Below, piece after piece: positions 19,453 through 27,771 of a stretch of 64,000 nucleotides of DNA. Positions within the stretch are counted from its first letter, which is position 1; every line of letters begins with the position of its first letter. The notes under the pieces are model-generated. The model ran no database searches. It had not been told where the DNA came from and saw nothing but the letters and a program-made list of their open reading frames with translations. The DNA is from Litorilinea aerophila. GTDB lineage: Bacteria; Chloroflexota; Anaerolineae; Caldilineales; Caldilineaceae. Where the stretch lies: contig NZ_VIGC02000008.1 in assembly GCF_006569185.2 (NCBI RefSeq), positions 153,834-217,833 on the forward strand. Direction: 5' to 3'. The position numbers were made by a program, and so were the translations under genes.

Positions 19453-20733
19453 ATGCGTACCTTTTTCAACAACTGTCGCCTGGTGGACGGGACCGGGGCC
19501 AGGGCGGTGGAGTCGGCCCTGGTGGTGGTCACCGACGACCAGATCACCTGGTGCGGCCCGGCGGATGCAGCCGAGGCGCCCACGCCCGTGGCCGGTGACC
19601 GCCAGGTGGATCTGGCGGGGCGGACCCTGTTGCCCGGCCTTTTCAACGTGCACGTACACCTGGCCCTGCGCCTGCCCTTCCCGGAGCAGCGCATCGACCC
19701 CTTTGCCCCCGGCTACCGGGCCATGCTCATCTATCGCCGGGCCCTGGAGGCCATCTACAGCGGTACCACCAGCCTCCGGGCCGTGGGCGAGGCCCACTTC
19801 ATGGACATCGCGGTACGCAACGCCATTAACAAGGGCGTGCTGCCGGGGCCCCGCATCCAGTCGGCCGGCAGCGCCCTCATCGCCACCGGCGGCCACGGCC
19901 ACAACTCCGTGAGCTGCATCGAGGCCGACGGGGTGGACGGCTTCCGCCGGGCCGCCCGGGAGCAGTTGCGGGCCGGCGCGGACCTGATCAAGATCTGCCT
20001 GACCGGCGGCATCGGCACCCCCGGCGAACAGCCCGCCGACAAGCAGATGAGCGACGATGAGGTGGCCGCGGTGGTGGAGGTGGCCCACGGCGCCAACAAA
20101 CGGGTGGCCTCCCACACCGGCGGTAGCCAGCCGGTCAAGGACGCGGTGCGCCTGGGGGTGGACTGCATCGAACACGGCTACCAGTTCGACGAGGAGGCGG
20201 CCCAGATGATGGCCGAGGCCGGTACCTTTCTGGTACCCACCCTCTGCGTCACCCAGGAGCTGGACTACATGCGCCGCCATGGCGTCCAGGAGTGGATGCT
20301 CACCAAGGCCCGGGCCGCCGCCGTGGAGCATCTCAACTCCATCCGCCGGGCCGTCGCCGCAGGGGTGACCCTCTGCGTGGGGACGGACCTGTTGCCCAGC
20401 GACCCGGTGGACGGGACCGTGGCCACCATCCGAGAGGTGGAGCTGCTGGTGGAGGCCGGCCTCTCGCCCCTGGATGCCCTGCGCGCGGCCACTTTCAACT
20501 CGGCCCGGCTCTGTGGCGTGGAGCGGCTGACGGGCACCATTGCGGCGGGCAAGCAGGCAGACCTGATCGTGGTGGACGGCCGGCCCGACGTGGAGATCCG
20601 GGATCTGCGCCAGGTGCGCCTGGTGATGAAGGATGGCGCGGTCTTCCGCAACGAGCTGCCCAACCTGGATGCGCCCGGCCTGGCCCTGCCCGGAGTGGAA
20701 CTGGCCGGGGGCACCTTTGCCCGGGTCTACTGA
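19453..20733 (+). CDS. Metal-dependent amidohydrolase (prolidase/imidazolonepropionase-like)
   Basis: 426 residues. Amidohydrolase-superfamily TIM barrel: GRTLLPGLFNVHVHLALRLP supplies the HxH metal site, DLIKICLTGG the bridging Lys, VASHTGGSQPVKDAVRLGVD and CIEHGYQFDE the two further His ligands, and VGTDLLPSDPVDG the catalytic Asp. The C-terminal beta-sandwich carries AGKQADLIVVDG. Close relatives include Xaa-Pro dipeptidases and other peptidases of this superfamily. Its place directly after the peptide-type permeases suggests that it hydrolyses what the transporter imports; this is inference. ATG preceded by TTCAGGAGAG. Confidence 0.88.
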   Translation: MRTFFNNCRLVDGTGARAVESALVVVTDDQITWCGPADAAEAPTPVAGDRQVDLAGRTLLPGLFNVHVHLALRLPFPEQRIDPFAPGYRAMLIYRRALEAIYSGTTSLRAVGEAHFMDIAVRNAINKGVLPGPRIQSAGSALIATGGHGHNSVSCIEADGVDGFRRAAREQLRAGADLIKICLTGGIGTPGEQPADKQMSDDEVAAVVEVAHGANKRVASHTGGSQPVKDAVRLGVDCIEHGYQFDEEAAQMMAEAGTFLVPTLCVTQELDYMRRHGVQEWMLTKARAAAVEHLNSIRRAVAAGVTLCVGTDLLPSDPVDGTVATIREVELLVEAGLSPLDALRAATFNSARLCGVERLTGTIAAGKQADLIVVDGRPDVEIRDLRQVRLVMKDGAVFRNELPNLDAPGLALPGVELAGGTFARVY

Positions 20734-20765
20734 AATTCGTACAGTCTGCCGGGATTGACTGGCGT

Positions 20766-20794
20766 TTGGCAAGCGGGCCGTCCCCGTGCAAAAT
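20766..20794 (+). promoter_or_regulatory. Candidate promoter of the DUF3105 gene
   Basis: TTGGCA (20766-20771), 17-bp spacer, CAAAAT (20789-20794), about 40 nt upstream of the ribosome site. Confidence 0.4.
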
Positions 20795-20843
20795 AAAGGG
20801 CACAAATGTTGTCCGTTGGGATTTTTGTGAAATAGGAGTTGCC

Positions 20844-21482
20844 ATGGCCAAATCGAAAGCTCACCCAACCGCCCGGAGCCGTCGAGAACGGGCCCGGGCG
20901 GAGCGAGCCCGCCGTCGCCGCAACCAGATGCTGCTCCTGTGGGGCAGCGTGGCGCTCTTCGCCGTGATCATCGGCGCGGTCATCGCCCTGAACATCCGCA
21001 ACAGCCGGCCGGTAGCCGGTGAGGAGACCTTCGCCTCTCAGGGGAACCTCCACATCGCCTTCGGCAGTGTCTCGCCCATCGCCTACAATTCCACCCCGCC
21101 CAGCTCCGGTCCCCACTATGAGACCCTGGTGAGCTGGGGCGTCTACACCGAGCCCCAACGCTACGAACACCTGGTCCACAACCTGGAGGACGGCGGCGTG
21201 ATCGTCTACTATCAGTGTCCCGAAGGCTGTCCGGAGGTGGTGGATGCCCTGCGGGAGATCGTGGACCCGTACATCCAGGCCCGGCGCCACGTGATCATGG
21301 TGCCCAACGATCCGTCCTGGACCATCGGCAACAGCCAGCCCCTGCACCAGGACATGGGCGCGCGCATTGCGGTAGTCGCCTGGCAGAAGGTCCTCAAGAT
21401 GGACGAGGTGGACGCGGAACGGATCCGGGCCTTCATCGAGCGCTATGAGGGCATCGATCATCACGTGGCCGGCATCGGGTAG
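20844..21482 (+). CDS. DUF3105 membrane-anchored protein
   Basis: 212 residues from the ATG at 20844, which is preceded by AGGAG. A very basic N-terminus (RSRRERARAERARRRR) leads into one membrane helix (MLLLWGSVALFAVIIGAVIA), so the bulk lies outside the membrane. The DUF3105 core shows PPSSGPHYETLVSWGVYTE, LVHNLEDGGVIVYYQCPEGC and HQDMGARIAVVAW. Conserved His and Cys residues may bind metal. The family has no proven function. A FetAB-like ABC pair follows within 21 bases, so a joint role is possible. Confidence 0.8.
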   Translation: MAKSKAHPTARSRRERARAERARRRRNQMLLLWGSVALFAVIIGAVIALNIRNSRPVAGEETFASQGNLHIAFGSVSPIAYNSTPPSSGPHYETLVSWGVYTEPQRYEHLVHNLEDGGVIVYYQCPEGCPEVVDALREIVDPYIQARRHVIMVPNDPSWTIGNSQPLHQDMGARIAVVAWQKVLKMDEVDAERIRAFIERYEGIDHHVAGIG

Positions 21483-21503
21483 GGCCGGTTCCAGGCCAGA
21501 GCC

Positions 21504-22250
21504 ATGGCAGATTCCGTGATGGTCGAAGTCCGTCGCCTCTCCCTGGAACGGGGCGGCGTTCCCGTGCTGCGGGAGGTCTCCCTCACGGCAGACCGGGGGC
21601 AAATCGTGGGGCTGTTGGGGCCCAGCGGCAGCGGCAAGTCGACCCTGTTGCGCTGCATCAACCGCCTGCTGGAGCCGCCGCCCCAGACGGTCTTCGTGGA
21701 TGGGCGGGATGTGACCCGGGTGGATGTGATTCAACTGCGGCGACAGGTGGGGATGGTCTTCCAGCAGCCGGTGCTCTTCCCCGGCACGGTGGCCGACAAC
21801 CTGCGCTACGGGCCGGCCCTGCGGGGGGAGTCCCTGGGCGACGCCGAGCTGCGGGCGCTGTTGGAGCAGGCCGACCTGGACCCGGCCCTGGCAGATCGCC
21901 CGGCATCGGAGCTATCTGGTGGCCAGGCCCAGCGGGTCGCCCTGGCCCGCACCCTGGCCAACCGCCCCCAGGTGCTGCTCATGGACGAGCCCACCAGTGC
22001 GCTGGATCCGGCCTCCCGGCGTCACATCGAGGAACAGGTCCGGCGCAGCAGCCGGAAAGATGGGCTGGCGGTCATCTGGGTGACCCACGACGTGGAACAG
22101 GCGGAGCACATCGCCGACTACCTCTACCTGCTGGTGGATGGCCAGATAGTGGACCAGGGCGAACCGGCCCACGTGCTCCATGCCCAGGGCGATCATGAGC
22201 ATCTGCTCTCCCGCTTCGCCGCGGGGGAGCTGGCCGGCCGGCATTCTTGA
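21504..22250 (+). CDS. fetA: ABC transporter ATP-binding protein, FetA/YbbL type
   Basis: 248 residues. Complete nucleotide-binding domain: Walker A GPSGSGKST (about 36-44), Q-loop VGMVFQQPVLFPGTV, signature LSGGQAQRVALARTL, Walker B VLLMDEPTSALD and the switch His in VIWVTHDVEQAE. Directly coupled to a UPF0014 permease, which is the FetA-FetB arrangement. In E. coli this pair exports iron and protects against peroxide; the same substrate is likely but not shown here. Confidence 0.85.
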   Translation: MADSVMVEVRRLSLERGGVPVLREVSLTADRGQIVGLLGPSGSGKSTLLRCINRLLEPPPQTVFVDGRDVTRVDVIQLRRQVGMVFQQPVLFPGTVADNLRYGPALRGESLGDAELRALLEQADLDPALADRPASELSGGQAQRVALARTLANRPQVLLMDEPTSALDPASRRHIEEQVRRSSRKDGLAVIWVTHDVEQAEHIADYLYLLVDGQIVDQGEPAHVLHAQGDHEHLLSRFAAGELAGRHS

Positions 22251-22270
22251 AGAACCTGGAGTCCCCTACC

Positions 22271-23068
22271 ATGTTGGACTTTTTCTGGGCCATCGATTTT
22301 CCCCGGGTGTTGGCCAGCATTGCCCTGGTGGCCCTGGCTGGCCTGCTGGGCTACTGGCAGCGGGCTGGCCTCGGCCAGGACCTGGTCATGGCCACGGTGC
22401 GCTCCTTTGTCCAGCTCATCGCCATTGGCTATGCCCTGGACCTCATCTTCGCCCAGGAGAGCGTGGGCTGGACCCTTTTCCTGATCGTGGTCATGCTGGC
22501 CGTGGCGGCGTACACCTCGGCCCAGCGGGGCAGTGGCATCCCCAACACCCTCTTCATCACCTCGGCCAGCATCGGCGTGGGCACCCTCCTGACCATCGGC
22601 CTGCTGGTGGCGTTGGGCATCTTTCGTTTTGTTCCCCAGCTCATCATTCCGGTGGCCGGCATGGTCATCGGCAACACCATGACCACCTGTTCCCTGGTCA
22701 TGGCCCGGCTGCGGGACGACGTGGTGGAGCAGCGTCTCCAGATCGAGACGGCCCTGGCCCTGGGCGCGACCAGCCGCCAGGCCGTCCAGCCTATCCTGCG
22801 CCGTTCCATCCGGGCGGCCATGTTGCCGGTGATCGACACCACCAAGACGGTGGGCCTGATCAAGCTGCCGGGCGCCATGACGGGCATGATCCTGGCTGGA
22901 GCTTCCCCCCTGGAGGCCGTCCAGCTTCAAATTATTGTCATGTACATGCTGGTGGGCGCAACCGCGTTCACGGCCCTGGCTGCGGCCTTTCTCACGGCCC
23001 GGGTCTTCTTCACCCCGGCCCATCAGCTCCGCCTGCCGGCCGCGCTGACCCCAGCCGGGGAGGCGTGA
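22271..23068 (+). CDS. fetB: ABC transporter permease, FetB family (UPF0014)
   Basis: About 265 residues from the ATG at 22271 (MLDFFWAIDFPRV), preceded by CTGGAG; a TTG at 22247 overlapping the fetA stop codon is the alternative. About seven membrane helices. Family motifs are plain: ATVRSFVQLIAIGYALDLIF, the docking region ETALALGATSRQAVQPILRR, and TVGLIKLPGAMTGMILAGASP. Partner of FetA, probably exporting iron or another metal cation. Confidence 0.88.
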   Translation: MLDFFWAIDFPRVLASIALVALAGLLGYWQRAGLGQDLVMATVRSFVQLIAIGYALDLIFAQESVGWTLFLIVVMLAVAAYTSAQRGSGIPNTLFITSASIGVGTLLTIGLLVALGIFRFVPQLIIPVAGMVIGNTMTTCSLVMARLRDDVVEQRLQIETALALGATSRQAVQPILRRSIRAAMLPVIDTTKTVGLIKLPGAMTGMILAGASPLEAVQLQIIVMYMLVGATAFTALAAAFLTARVFFTPAHQLRLPAALTPAGEA

Positions 23069-23076
23069 GTTCCTGG

Positions 23077-24045
23077 CTAGACTACCTGGTTCCGCAGGGG
23101 CCTCTCCCCCCGACGGAGCCGCTCCAGGTTTTCCAGCAAGATGTCCAGCAGATTTTCTTCATAGCGGCGGGTCTCGCCTGCGGTGTGGGGCGTGATCAGG
23201 ACGTTCTCCAGGTCCCAGAAGGGGGAGTCCGCGGGCAACGGCTCATCCCAGAAGTGGTCGATGGCCGCGCCGGCGATGGTGCCGTTGCGGAGCGCATCCA
23301 GCAGGGCGGGCTCGTCCACGCAGCCGCCCCGGGCCACGTTGATCAGGTAGGCTGAGGGCTTCATGGCGGCCAGGGCGGCCCTGTCCATCAGCCGGGCCGT
23401 CTCTGGGGTCAGCGGGCAGGTGAGGGCCACGAAGTCGGCCTGGGGCAGCAGATCGGCCAGCCGGTCCGGTGGGTGGACTTCGTGGGCAGTCTCCGGCGCT
23501 GCGGTGGCCGGGTTGCGCTTGGTGGCCAGGACCCGCATGTCGAAGGCCCGGGCGAGGCGGGCCAGCCGGGAGCCGATCCCGCCCAGCCCCACGATCAGGA
23601 GGGTCTTGCCGCCCAGCTCATCCTCTCGCCGGTCCACGTCCGGGATCATGCCCCGCCAGAAGTGGCGGCGCTGGTTGTCCCGGGCGGTGGGGAGGTGGCG
23701 GGTGAGGGCCAGGATCAGGGCCATGGCATGTTCACTGACCGCGTTGCGGTTGACGCCCTGGGCACTGGCCAGGTGGATGCCCCGGCGGCGCAGTTCGTCC
23801 AGGGGGAACTGGTCGTAGCCTGCGCCGATGGACTGGATGAAGCGGAGGCGGGGCGCCTTCTCCAGGAGCTCGTGGCGCCAGAAGCCCGAGATCACCAGCA
23901 CATCGGCCTCGCCGATGCGCTCCGCCAGCGCCGATGGAGACCAGACCTGGAAGTGGGGAATGCCGGTCTGGCGCCGGGCGAAGCGGTCGGCCAGTTGATA
24001 GGCGGGATGGGCAAAGCAGACGGTGGGCGTTGGGATGGAGTCCAT
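23077..24045 (-). CDS. D-2-hydroxyacid dehydrogenase
   Basis: 322 residues. Rossmann motif GLGGIGSRLARLARAF at about 150-165, preceded by NRNAVSEHAMALILALTR and followed by LTCPLTPETARLMDRAAL and LINVARGGCVDEPALLDAL, the NAD-binding signature of the family, then AIDHFWDEPLPADSPFWDL with the catalytic Glu and ENVLITPHTAG with the catalytic His. The catalytic Arg lies in the SIGAGYDQ-to-LIN region as usual. Cytoplasmic NAD(P)-linked reduction of a 2-oxo acid (glyoxylate or hydroxypyruvate reductase-like); the substrate is not deducible. It converges on fetB with eight bases between stop codons. Confidence 0.9.
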   Translation of the reverse strand: MDSIPTPTVCFAHPAYQLADRFARRQTGIPHFQVWSPSALAERIGEADVLVISGFWRHELLEKAPRLRFIQSIGAGYDQFPLDELRRRGIHLASAQGVNRNAVSEHAMALILALTRHLPTARDNQRRHFWRGMIPDVDRREDELGGKTLLIVGLGGIGSRLARLARAFDMRVLATKRNPATAAPETAHEVHPPDRLADLLPQADFVALTCPLTPETARLMDRAALAAMKPSAYLINVARGGCVDEPALLDALRNGTIAGAAIDHFWDEPLPADSPFWDLENVLITPHTAGETRRYEENLLDILLENLERLRRGERPLRNQVV

Positions 24046-24052
24046 GGGTACG

Positions 24053-24982
24053 TTATGACCTGTGGGGATGAATCTTGCTCTTTCGGTTTTTTATAAACTG
24101 GATAACCTCTTCCACGGTATAGGGAGGGTTTCGTTTGTGGATAATTGCATGGCAATTTGGGCAAACAGGAATTAAGTCTCGGATTGGGTCCACCTGATAT
24201 TTTTCGCCCACTTCTGAGAGTGGCTTAATGTGGTGCACATGAATTGTGCCTCGCCCTGCTTCCCCATATTGTTCCTGAAAGTCGAACCCACAGATCTGGC
24301 AATAGGCGCCGTAATGGGCGATACATGCAGCCCGTGCTTTGGGATTCCGCTCATAGGCGTTGACTGTTATGCGTTGTTTGCCGCCTTCAGGGAAGGTTGC
24401 ATCATCCTGCACTTCTTCAGGTAACATCCATTCGGGCCTGCCTGGTCCGTAGTGCGGTTCCAGAACGGGGCGCTCTGTTTTCTCCCGCAGGTAGAGCACC
24501 AGAGATGGATTGTGCTTGGCCTGGCTGTTTGTCTTTAGCTGGCGAAATTTATGGGCGACCTTCTCGATAAACGGGAAATGGAGCGATTTGATGATGGGCC
24601 AAACCTCCCCATGGGCTGAGGAAGGCGTGTAATATCCGTTTCTTGAAGGGACTCGTTGAAACGTTGGGTAGTCATCATGGTCCCACTGCCATTCATCGAT
24701 CGCTTCCAGTAATTGTAACGCATCATCTGCTGTGGCCAGCGTTTCCTCGTCTAATGCCATCCAGATAACTTCTTCCTCAATCGAGCACACAATAATACTG
24801 CCGACCACCAGACGGACATGGCCGGTATCACAGTATACGCCCCATTTGTTGTTACCCCAGGAATCTGCGAAATGAATCGCTTCAACAAATACATCCAGAG
24901 ATAGCTTTCTCTTGTCTTCGTCAGGAAGGAGGGAGCAGACGATTTGGTGGATGCGGTCGGGGTCAGGTTTCCTGCCGGGCAT
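24053..24982 (-). CDS. HNH endonuclease domain protein
   Basis: 309 residues. The last 100 residues are a full HNH domain: ARAACIAHYGAYCQICGFDF gives the first Cys pair, IHVHHIKPLSEVG the catalytic HH, and DLIPVCPNCHAIIHK the second Cys pair and final His. The first 200 residues are acidic and not a family I recognise; they may recognise DNA or sense damage. Nucleases of this kind occur as restriction enzymes or in defence loci, but no methyltransferase or helicase partner lies beside it. Base composition is lower in G+C than its left neighbours. It lies seven bases from the dehydrogenase start. Confidence 0.8.
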   Translation of the reverse strand: MPGRKPDPDRIHQIVCSLLPDEDKRKLSLDVFVEAIHFADSWGNNKWGVYCDTGHVRLVVGSIIVCSIEEEVIWMALDEETLATADDALQLLEAIDEWQWDHDDYPTFQRVPSRNGYYTPSSAHGEVWPIIKSLHFPFIEKVAHKFRQLKTNSQAKHNPSLVLYLREKTERPVLEPHYGPGRPEWMLPEEVQDDATFPEGGKQRITVNAYERNPKARAACIAHYGAYCQICGFDFQEQYGEAGRGTIHVHHIKPLSEVGEKYQVDPIRDLIPVCPNCHAIIHKRNPPYTVEEVIQFIKNRKSKIHPHRS

Positions 24983-25265
24983 TTCCTGCTGTCTGGTCCT
25001 GCTATCTGGGATTGATTCGTGATTCAGGGAGCTTTCAGGTGGAGACTCATGGCCGGTTCATATGAATCCCGCTTCCTCGAAGTCCCCCATGTACCTTTAA
25101 GTAGGGAGCTCTTTTGAGCAATTGGGCGGAGTTCACCTAATCCTATTGTAACATGACTCCCCTGCAAAAAGCATCACTGTCTTTGCATTTTATATCGATT
25201 CCCTAACCAAGAGTCATCGTAGGTCACGTTTCCATACGTGATCGCTGGTCCGATAGGAGGTGGGG
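24983..25265. other. Intergenic region at an accessory junction
   Basis: No gene is supported. It holds an exact copy of TGACTCCCCTGCAAAAA (25154-25170), also found beside mnmA, and a small inverted repeat TCACGT-N6-ACGTGA near 25223-25240. Confidence 0.5.
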
Positions 25266-25397
25266 CTGGCCGGTGAAGACGGTGCCCTGCGCCTGCCCTA
25301 TTGCATCCACCACCAGGGGCTGGTCAAAGCCCAGGAGCTGGACGGGCACTATCCCATTGCCACCAGTGCCACCCACCTGGATGCTGGTGGCTCATAG
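25266..25397 (+). pseudogene. Transposase-like remnant
   Basis: A 43-codon frame with no start reads LAGEDGALRLPYCIHHQGLV, then KAQELDGHYPIATSATHLDA, and stops. The pattern of a DG(w/h)YPIAT segment after an LPY motif resembles IS1634/IS4-type transposases, but only a fragment remains. Moderate to low certainty on family; it is clearly a coding relic. Confidence 0.4.
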
Positions 25398-25418
25398 GTC
25401 CGACGTCGGTGAGGCACC

Positions 25419-25538
25419 TGAGACTGTGTCCCGGGCATCGATGTTGGTCTGCTGGAGCCCCTTGACATTGGCCATCTCTCATACCTGGTCTTGGGCCCCG
25501 GCTGGTGGCTCGATTATGGACGTGCAACCCGTTACTAG
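25419..25538 (+). pseudogene. Coding remnant of unknown family
   Basis: An in-frame stretch after a stop codon reads VGLLEPLDIGHLSYLVLGP and GWWLDYGRATRY, then stops. Composition is protein-like, but there is no start codon or ribosome site. Probably the tail of another gene truncated in the same rearrangement. Confidence 0.35.
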
Positions 25539-25554
25539 TTCAGGGAGAGGTCTC

Positions 25555-26109
25555 CTATTGTTTTAAACCGGAGTGAACTGTCGAAAGCAGGTTTAGCAGA
25601 GTAAGTATCAGCCATGCTTCATAAAATAATGTCAGTGGTATTACCGAGAGATTTTTTAGGAACAAGCTTAAAGATGTTTTGTTCAAAAATTTTAGTGTTG
25701 TGTTTTTATGTATACTTAACAGGAGCTTCTCGTCGGATACCAAGTACTGTATAAGGGAATTCAATAAGAAGGCTAGCAAGGTAAAAACGACTGTTGTGGC
25801 AAGGAGTTCAAAGTAATGGGTCTTTATTGAATGAAACACTGTTGACGGAATGACATACCACTGCATTTTGGGCGTTTTAAATATGGACTTAATCCGCTCA
25901 ATACCAAGGGAAAATACACCGCTGCCAATTAAGAAAATGAAGAGAATAACCCGAGCCCCCTCAACAATTATTTCAATTAGCCAATATGTTTGTTTGTTGA
26001 CGATGCGCACTTCATCTGTTTGTATAACTCTTCCTATTGCCGGCACAAGTACTAAGATAGTGATTAATAACACATTTCTACTCATCAGGGAAAGTGCCCA
26101 AGTAATCAT
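25555..26109 (-). CDS. AT-rich membrane protein, unknown
   Basis: 184 residues from the ATG at 26109, which has a strong GGAGGA ribosome site (longer frame to 26148 lacks one). Four predicted membrane helices: LLITILVLVPAIGRV, VILFIFLIGSGVFSLGI, FELLATTVVFTLLAFLLNSL, and a final hydrophobic stretch LFYEAWLILTLLNLLS. Base composition is much more AT-rich than the surroundings, and imperfect direct repeats flank it (25549-25583 and 26346-26386), which suggests acquisition. No family recognised. Confidence 0.65.
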   Translation of the reverse strand: MITWALSLMSRNVLLITILVLVPAIGRVIQTDEVRIVNKQTYWLIEIIVEGARVILFIFLIGSGVFSLGIERIKSIFKTPKMQWYVIPSTVFHSIKTHYFELLATTVVFTLLAFLLNSLIQYLVSDEKLLLSIHKNTTLKFLNKTSLSLFLKNLSVIPLTLFYEAWLILTLLNLLSTVHSGLKQ

Positions 26110-26594
26110 AAAAGTCCTCCATCTTTTTGGAATGGTAATACCGTGCATTATCCGCTATAATGGAGCCGTTCGGACGACTCTCGCAAGCTGGCACTTCAGC
26201 GTCCGCATCCGTGGGGATCCAATCCGACTTGCTTTATGGGCCGGCGATGTAGCCGTCCAAACGGCAGACTGCCTGATAATGAATGCAACGCATAATAGAT
26301 ATAGATATGTATTCCATGGTAGGTCGCCGGTTTAGGGATAAGTTTCCTATTGGCTTTAATCCCTTGAACTAGCGTTGACTGTCGAATGTAAGCTTAGTTC
26401 ATAAAAATCCACTACCCAAAGGGGGATGCACATGACTCCGCGCGATTGTGCAGAGCTATTGCACACCCCCTTTCAGAATATTTCCATACCTTTTGAGAGC
26501 CCCCCAATCCTTCAGCGCTTTGCGCAAAGTCTAATTTTAGCTACGAAGGCTAGTTCCGATTAGGGGAGATTCCCAGAGTGCACGCGTGTTCCCT
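26110..26594. other. 485-bp intergenic region with stem-loop
   Basis: No gene supported. A long interrupted stem pairs 26418-26430 (AAAGGGGGATGCA) with 26460-26473, and an inner TGCACA...TGTGCA pair offers an alternative fold. It lies downstream of the minus-strand gene ending at 26595 and may end that transcript. An imperfect copy of the sequence at the end of the AT-rich gene lies at about 26346-26386. Confidence 0.5.
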
Positions 26595-27071
26595 TCACAT
26601 ACCGAATCTCATCAGTACCATACACAGCAATACCAAAACGAATAAAGCTAGGCTGAAGAGGTTGCTATTACGGATATAGCGGGCTGCTCCCGGGCGGAAG
26701 CGATCCCCGTCCCAAACTTTTGCGTACACAGTGCGACTCGAGACGGCTCCATGCACCGTGAGCACAAGTACCAAGAGTAGGGCTACCAGGAAGGTAAGTC
26801 CATAAGCTGTAGTGAGCAAGTATCCCCAGCTCCTGATCGGTCCCAGCCAGGTGCCGCGCAGGATTCCTAACCAGAACACCAATGTTCCTGAAAGCATCAT
26901 CAAGCGGCCAACAAACCTGTCCATGACCTGGAGGGTGGCCTTTGCTTCAGCAGGAGGACGGCGTAGCAGCGTGGGCCAGACGCCGAGCGCCATGAACACG
27001 TATCCGCCAAACCAAGTCATTCCGGCCAGCACGTGCAGATAATGTACCACTATGATCCAGGTTAGGTTCAT
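26595..27071 (-). CDS. Integral membrane protein, DUF2269/CopD-like
   Basis: 158 residues, four membrane helices (residues about 7-27, 55-72, 83-107 and 137-156). N-terminal VVHYLHVLAGMTWFGGYVFM, with paired His and the GMTWFGG motif, is the hallmark of DUF2269/CopD-related proteins, some of which bind haem or copper; that role is not shown here. ATG preceded by GAGGAGG. The gene follows the NAD(P)-binding reductase by 11 bases, so both belong to the operon controlled by the MarR operator region. Confidence 0.7.
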   Translation of the reverse strand: MNLTWIIVVHYLHVLAGMTWFGGYVFMALGVWPTLLRRPPAEAKATLQVMDRFVGRLMMLSGTLVFWLGILRGTWLGPIRSWGYLLTTAYGLTFLVALLLVLVLTVHGAVSSRTVYAKVWDGDRFRPGAARYIRNSNLFSLALFVLVLLCMVLMRFGM

Positions 27072-27082
27072 ACCAGCCTCCT

Positions 27083-27715
27083 CTAACGAGTTGAACGGGC
27101 TCCATTTACCCCGATGGCTTTGCCGATCATGTGCGGATCCTCTACCACGTTTAACAAGGTCATGGCATAGTCAGCGCGGGAAAGCTGCCAGTGGCCGCCG
27201 GTGGGATTGGGTTCACTGTCTGTATGTACCTCCCCGCTTCCGGGCTTATCGTTGAGCATGGTAGCCCGCACAATGCTCCAGTCTAGTCCGCTCGCCTGGA
27301 GTATGCCCTCGGCCCGCGCCAGGTCGGCGTAGGCAGCCCGAAAAATCACCCAGGCGAGCGTAACTGCCAACCAGGGACGGCTGGCTACGATGCTGCGGCT
27401 GCTCGTCGTGACTATCCGACGTACTCCGCTTTCCTTCATCACGGTGATGAGGTTGAGTGTCGTTTGGCTGATAACGGTTGTCGGCCCCAGGTTGGGTGGG
27501 GAGACGATCGTGATCACTGCGTCATGGCCGGGTACTGCTTTGCGTAGGTCGGCCAGGTCGAGCGCATCTCCCTGCACTACCCCAGCTAGCCCCTCTAAGC
27601 CCGCCAAAGCCTCTGGGCGGCGGGTAAAGGCCGTGATCTGATGGCCTCGGCGGATCCCCTGCTCGAGCACGTGTCGACCAGTGCGCCCTGTTGAACCGAT
27701 CACTAGTAGCTTCAT
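27083..27715 (-). CDS. NAD(P)-binding atypical SDR protein (intact copy)
   Basis: 210 residues. Rossmann start MKLLVIGSTGRTGRHVLEQG carries GxxGxxG; then GDALDLADLRKAVPGHDAVI, the VRRIVTTSS strand, DLARAEGILQASGLDWSIVR and an ISRADYAM-like motif (QLSRADYAMTLLNVVED). This is the NmrA/flavin-reductase-like atypical SDR fold, usually NADPH-linked reductases or redox sensors. AAGAGGG ribosome site. The first 89 codons are duplicated at 28301-28567. The gene is followed at once by the DUF2269/CopD-like gene. Confidence 0.88.
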   Translation of the reverse strand: MKLLVIGSTGRTGRHVLEQGIRRGHQITAFTRRPEALAGLEGLAGVVQGDALDLADLRKAVPGHDAVITIVSPPNLGPTTVISQTTLNLITVMKESGVRRIVTTSSRSIVASRPWLAVTLAWVIFRAAYADLARAEGILQASGLDWSIVRATMLNDKPGSGEVHTDSEPNPTGGHWQLSRADYAMTLLNVVEDPHMIGKAIGVNGARSTR

Positions 27716-27719
27716 ATGC
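27449..27719. repeat. Direct repeat, copy 1 (271 bp)
   Basis: Aligned without gaps to 28301-28571 (offset 852) with 10 mismatches, about 96% identity by eye. It covers the first 89 codons of the SDR gene and the ribosome-site edge. Confidence 0.9.
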
Positions 27720-27771
27720 CCTCTTGAAGAGTTTATCGATTGCCGATGATGATCAACTGTCTGATAGAGCG

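Noticed and set aside
24053..24982. Restriction-modification or other defence system around the HNH gene
   Set aside because: No methyltransferase, helicase, STAND or effector gene is adjacent; only a lone nuclease domain can be supported.
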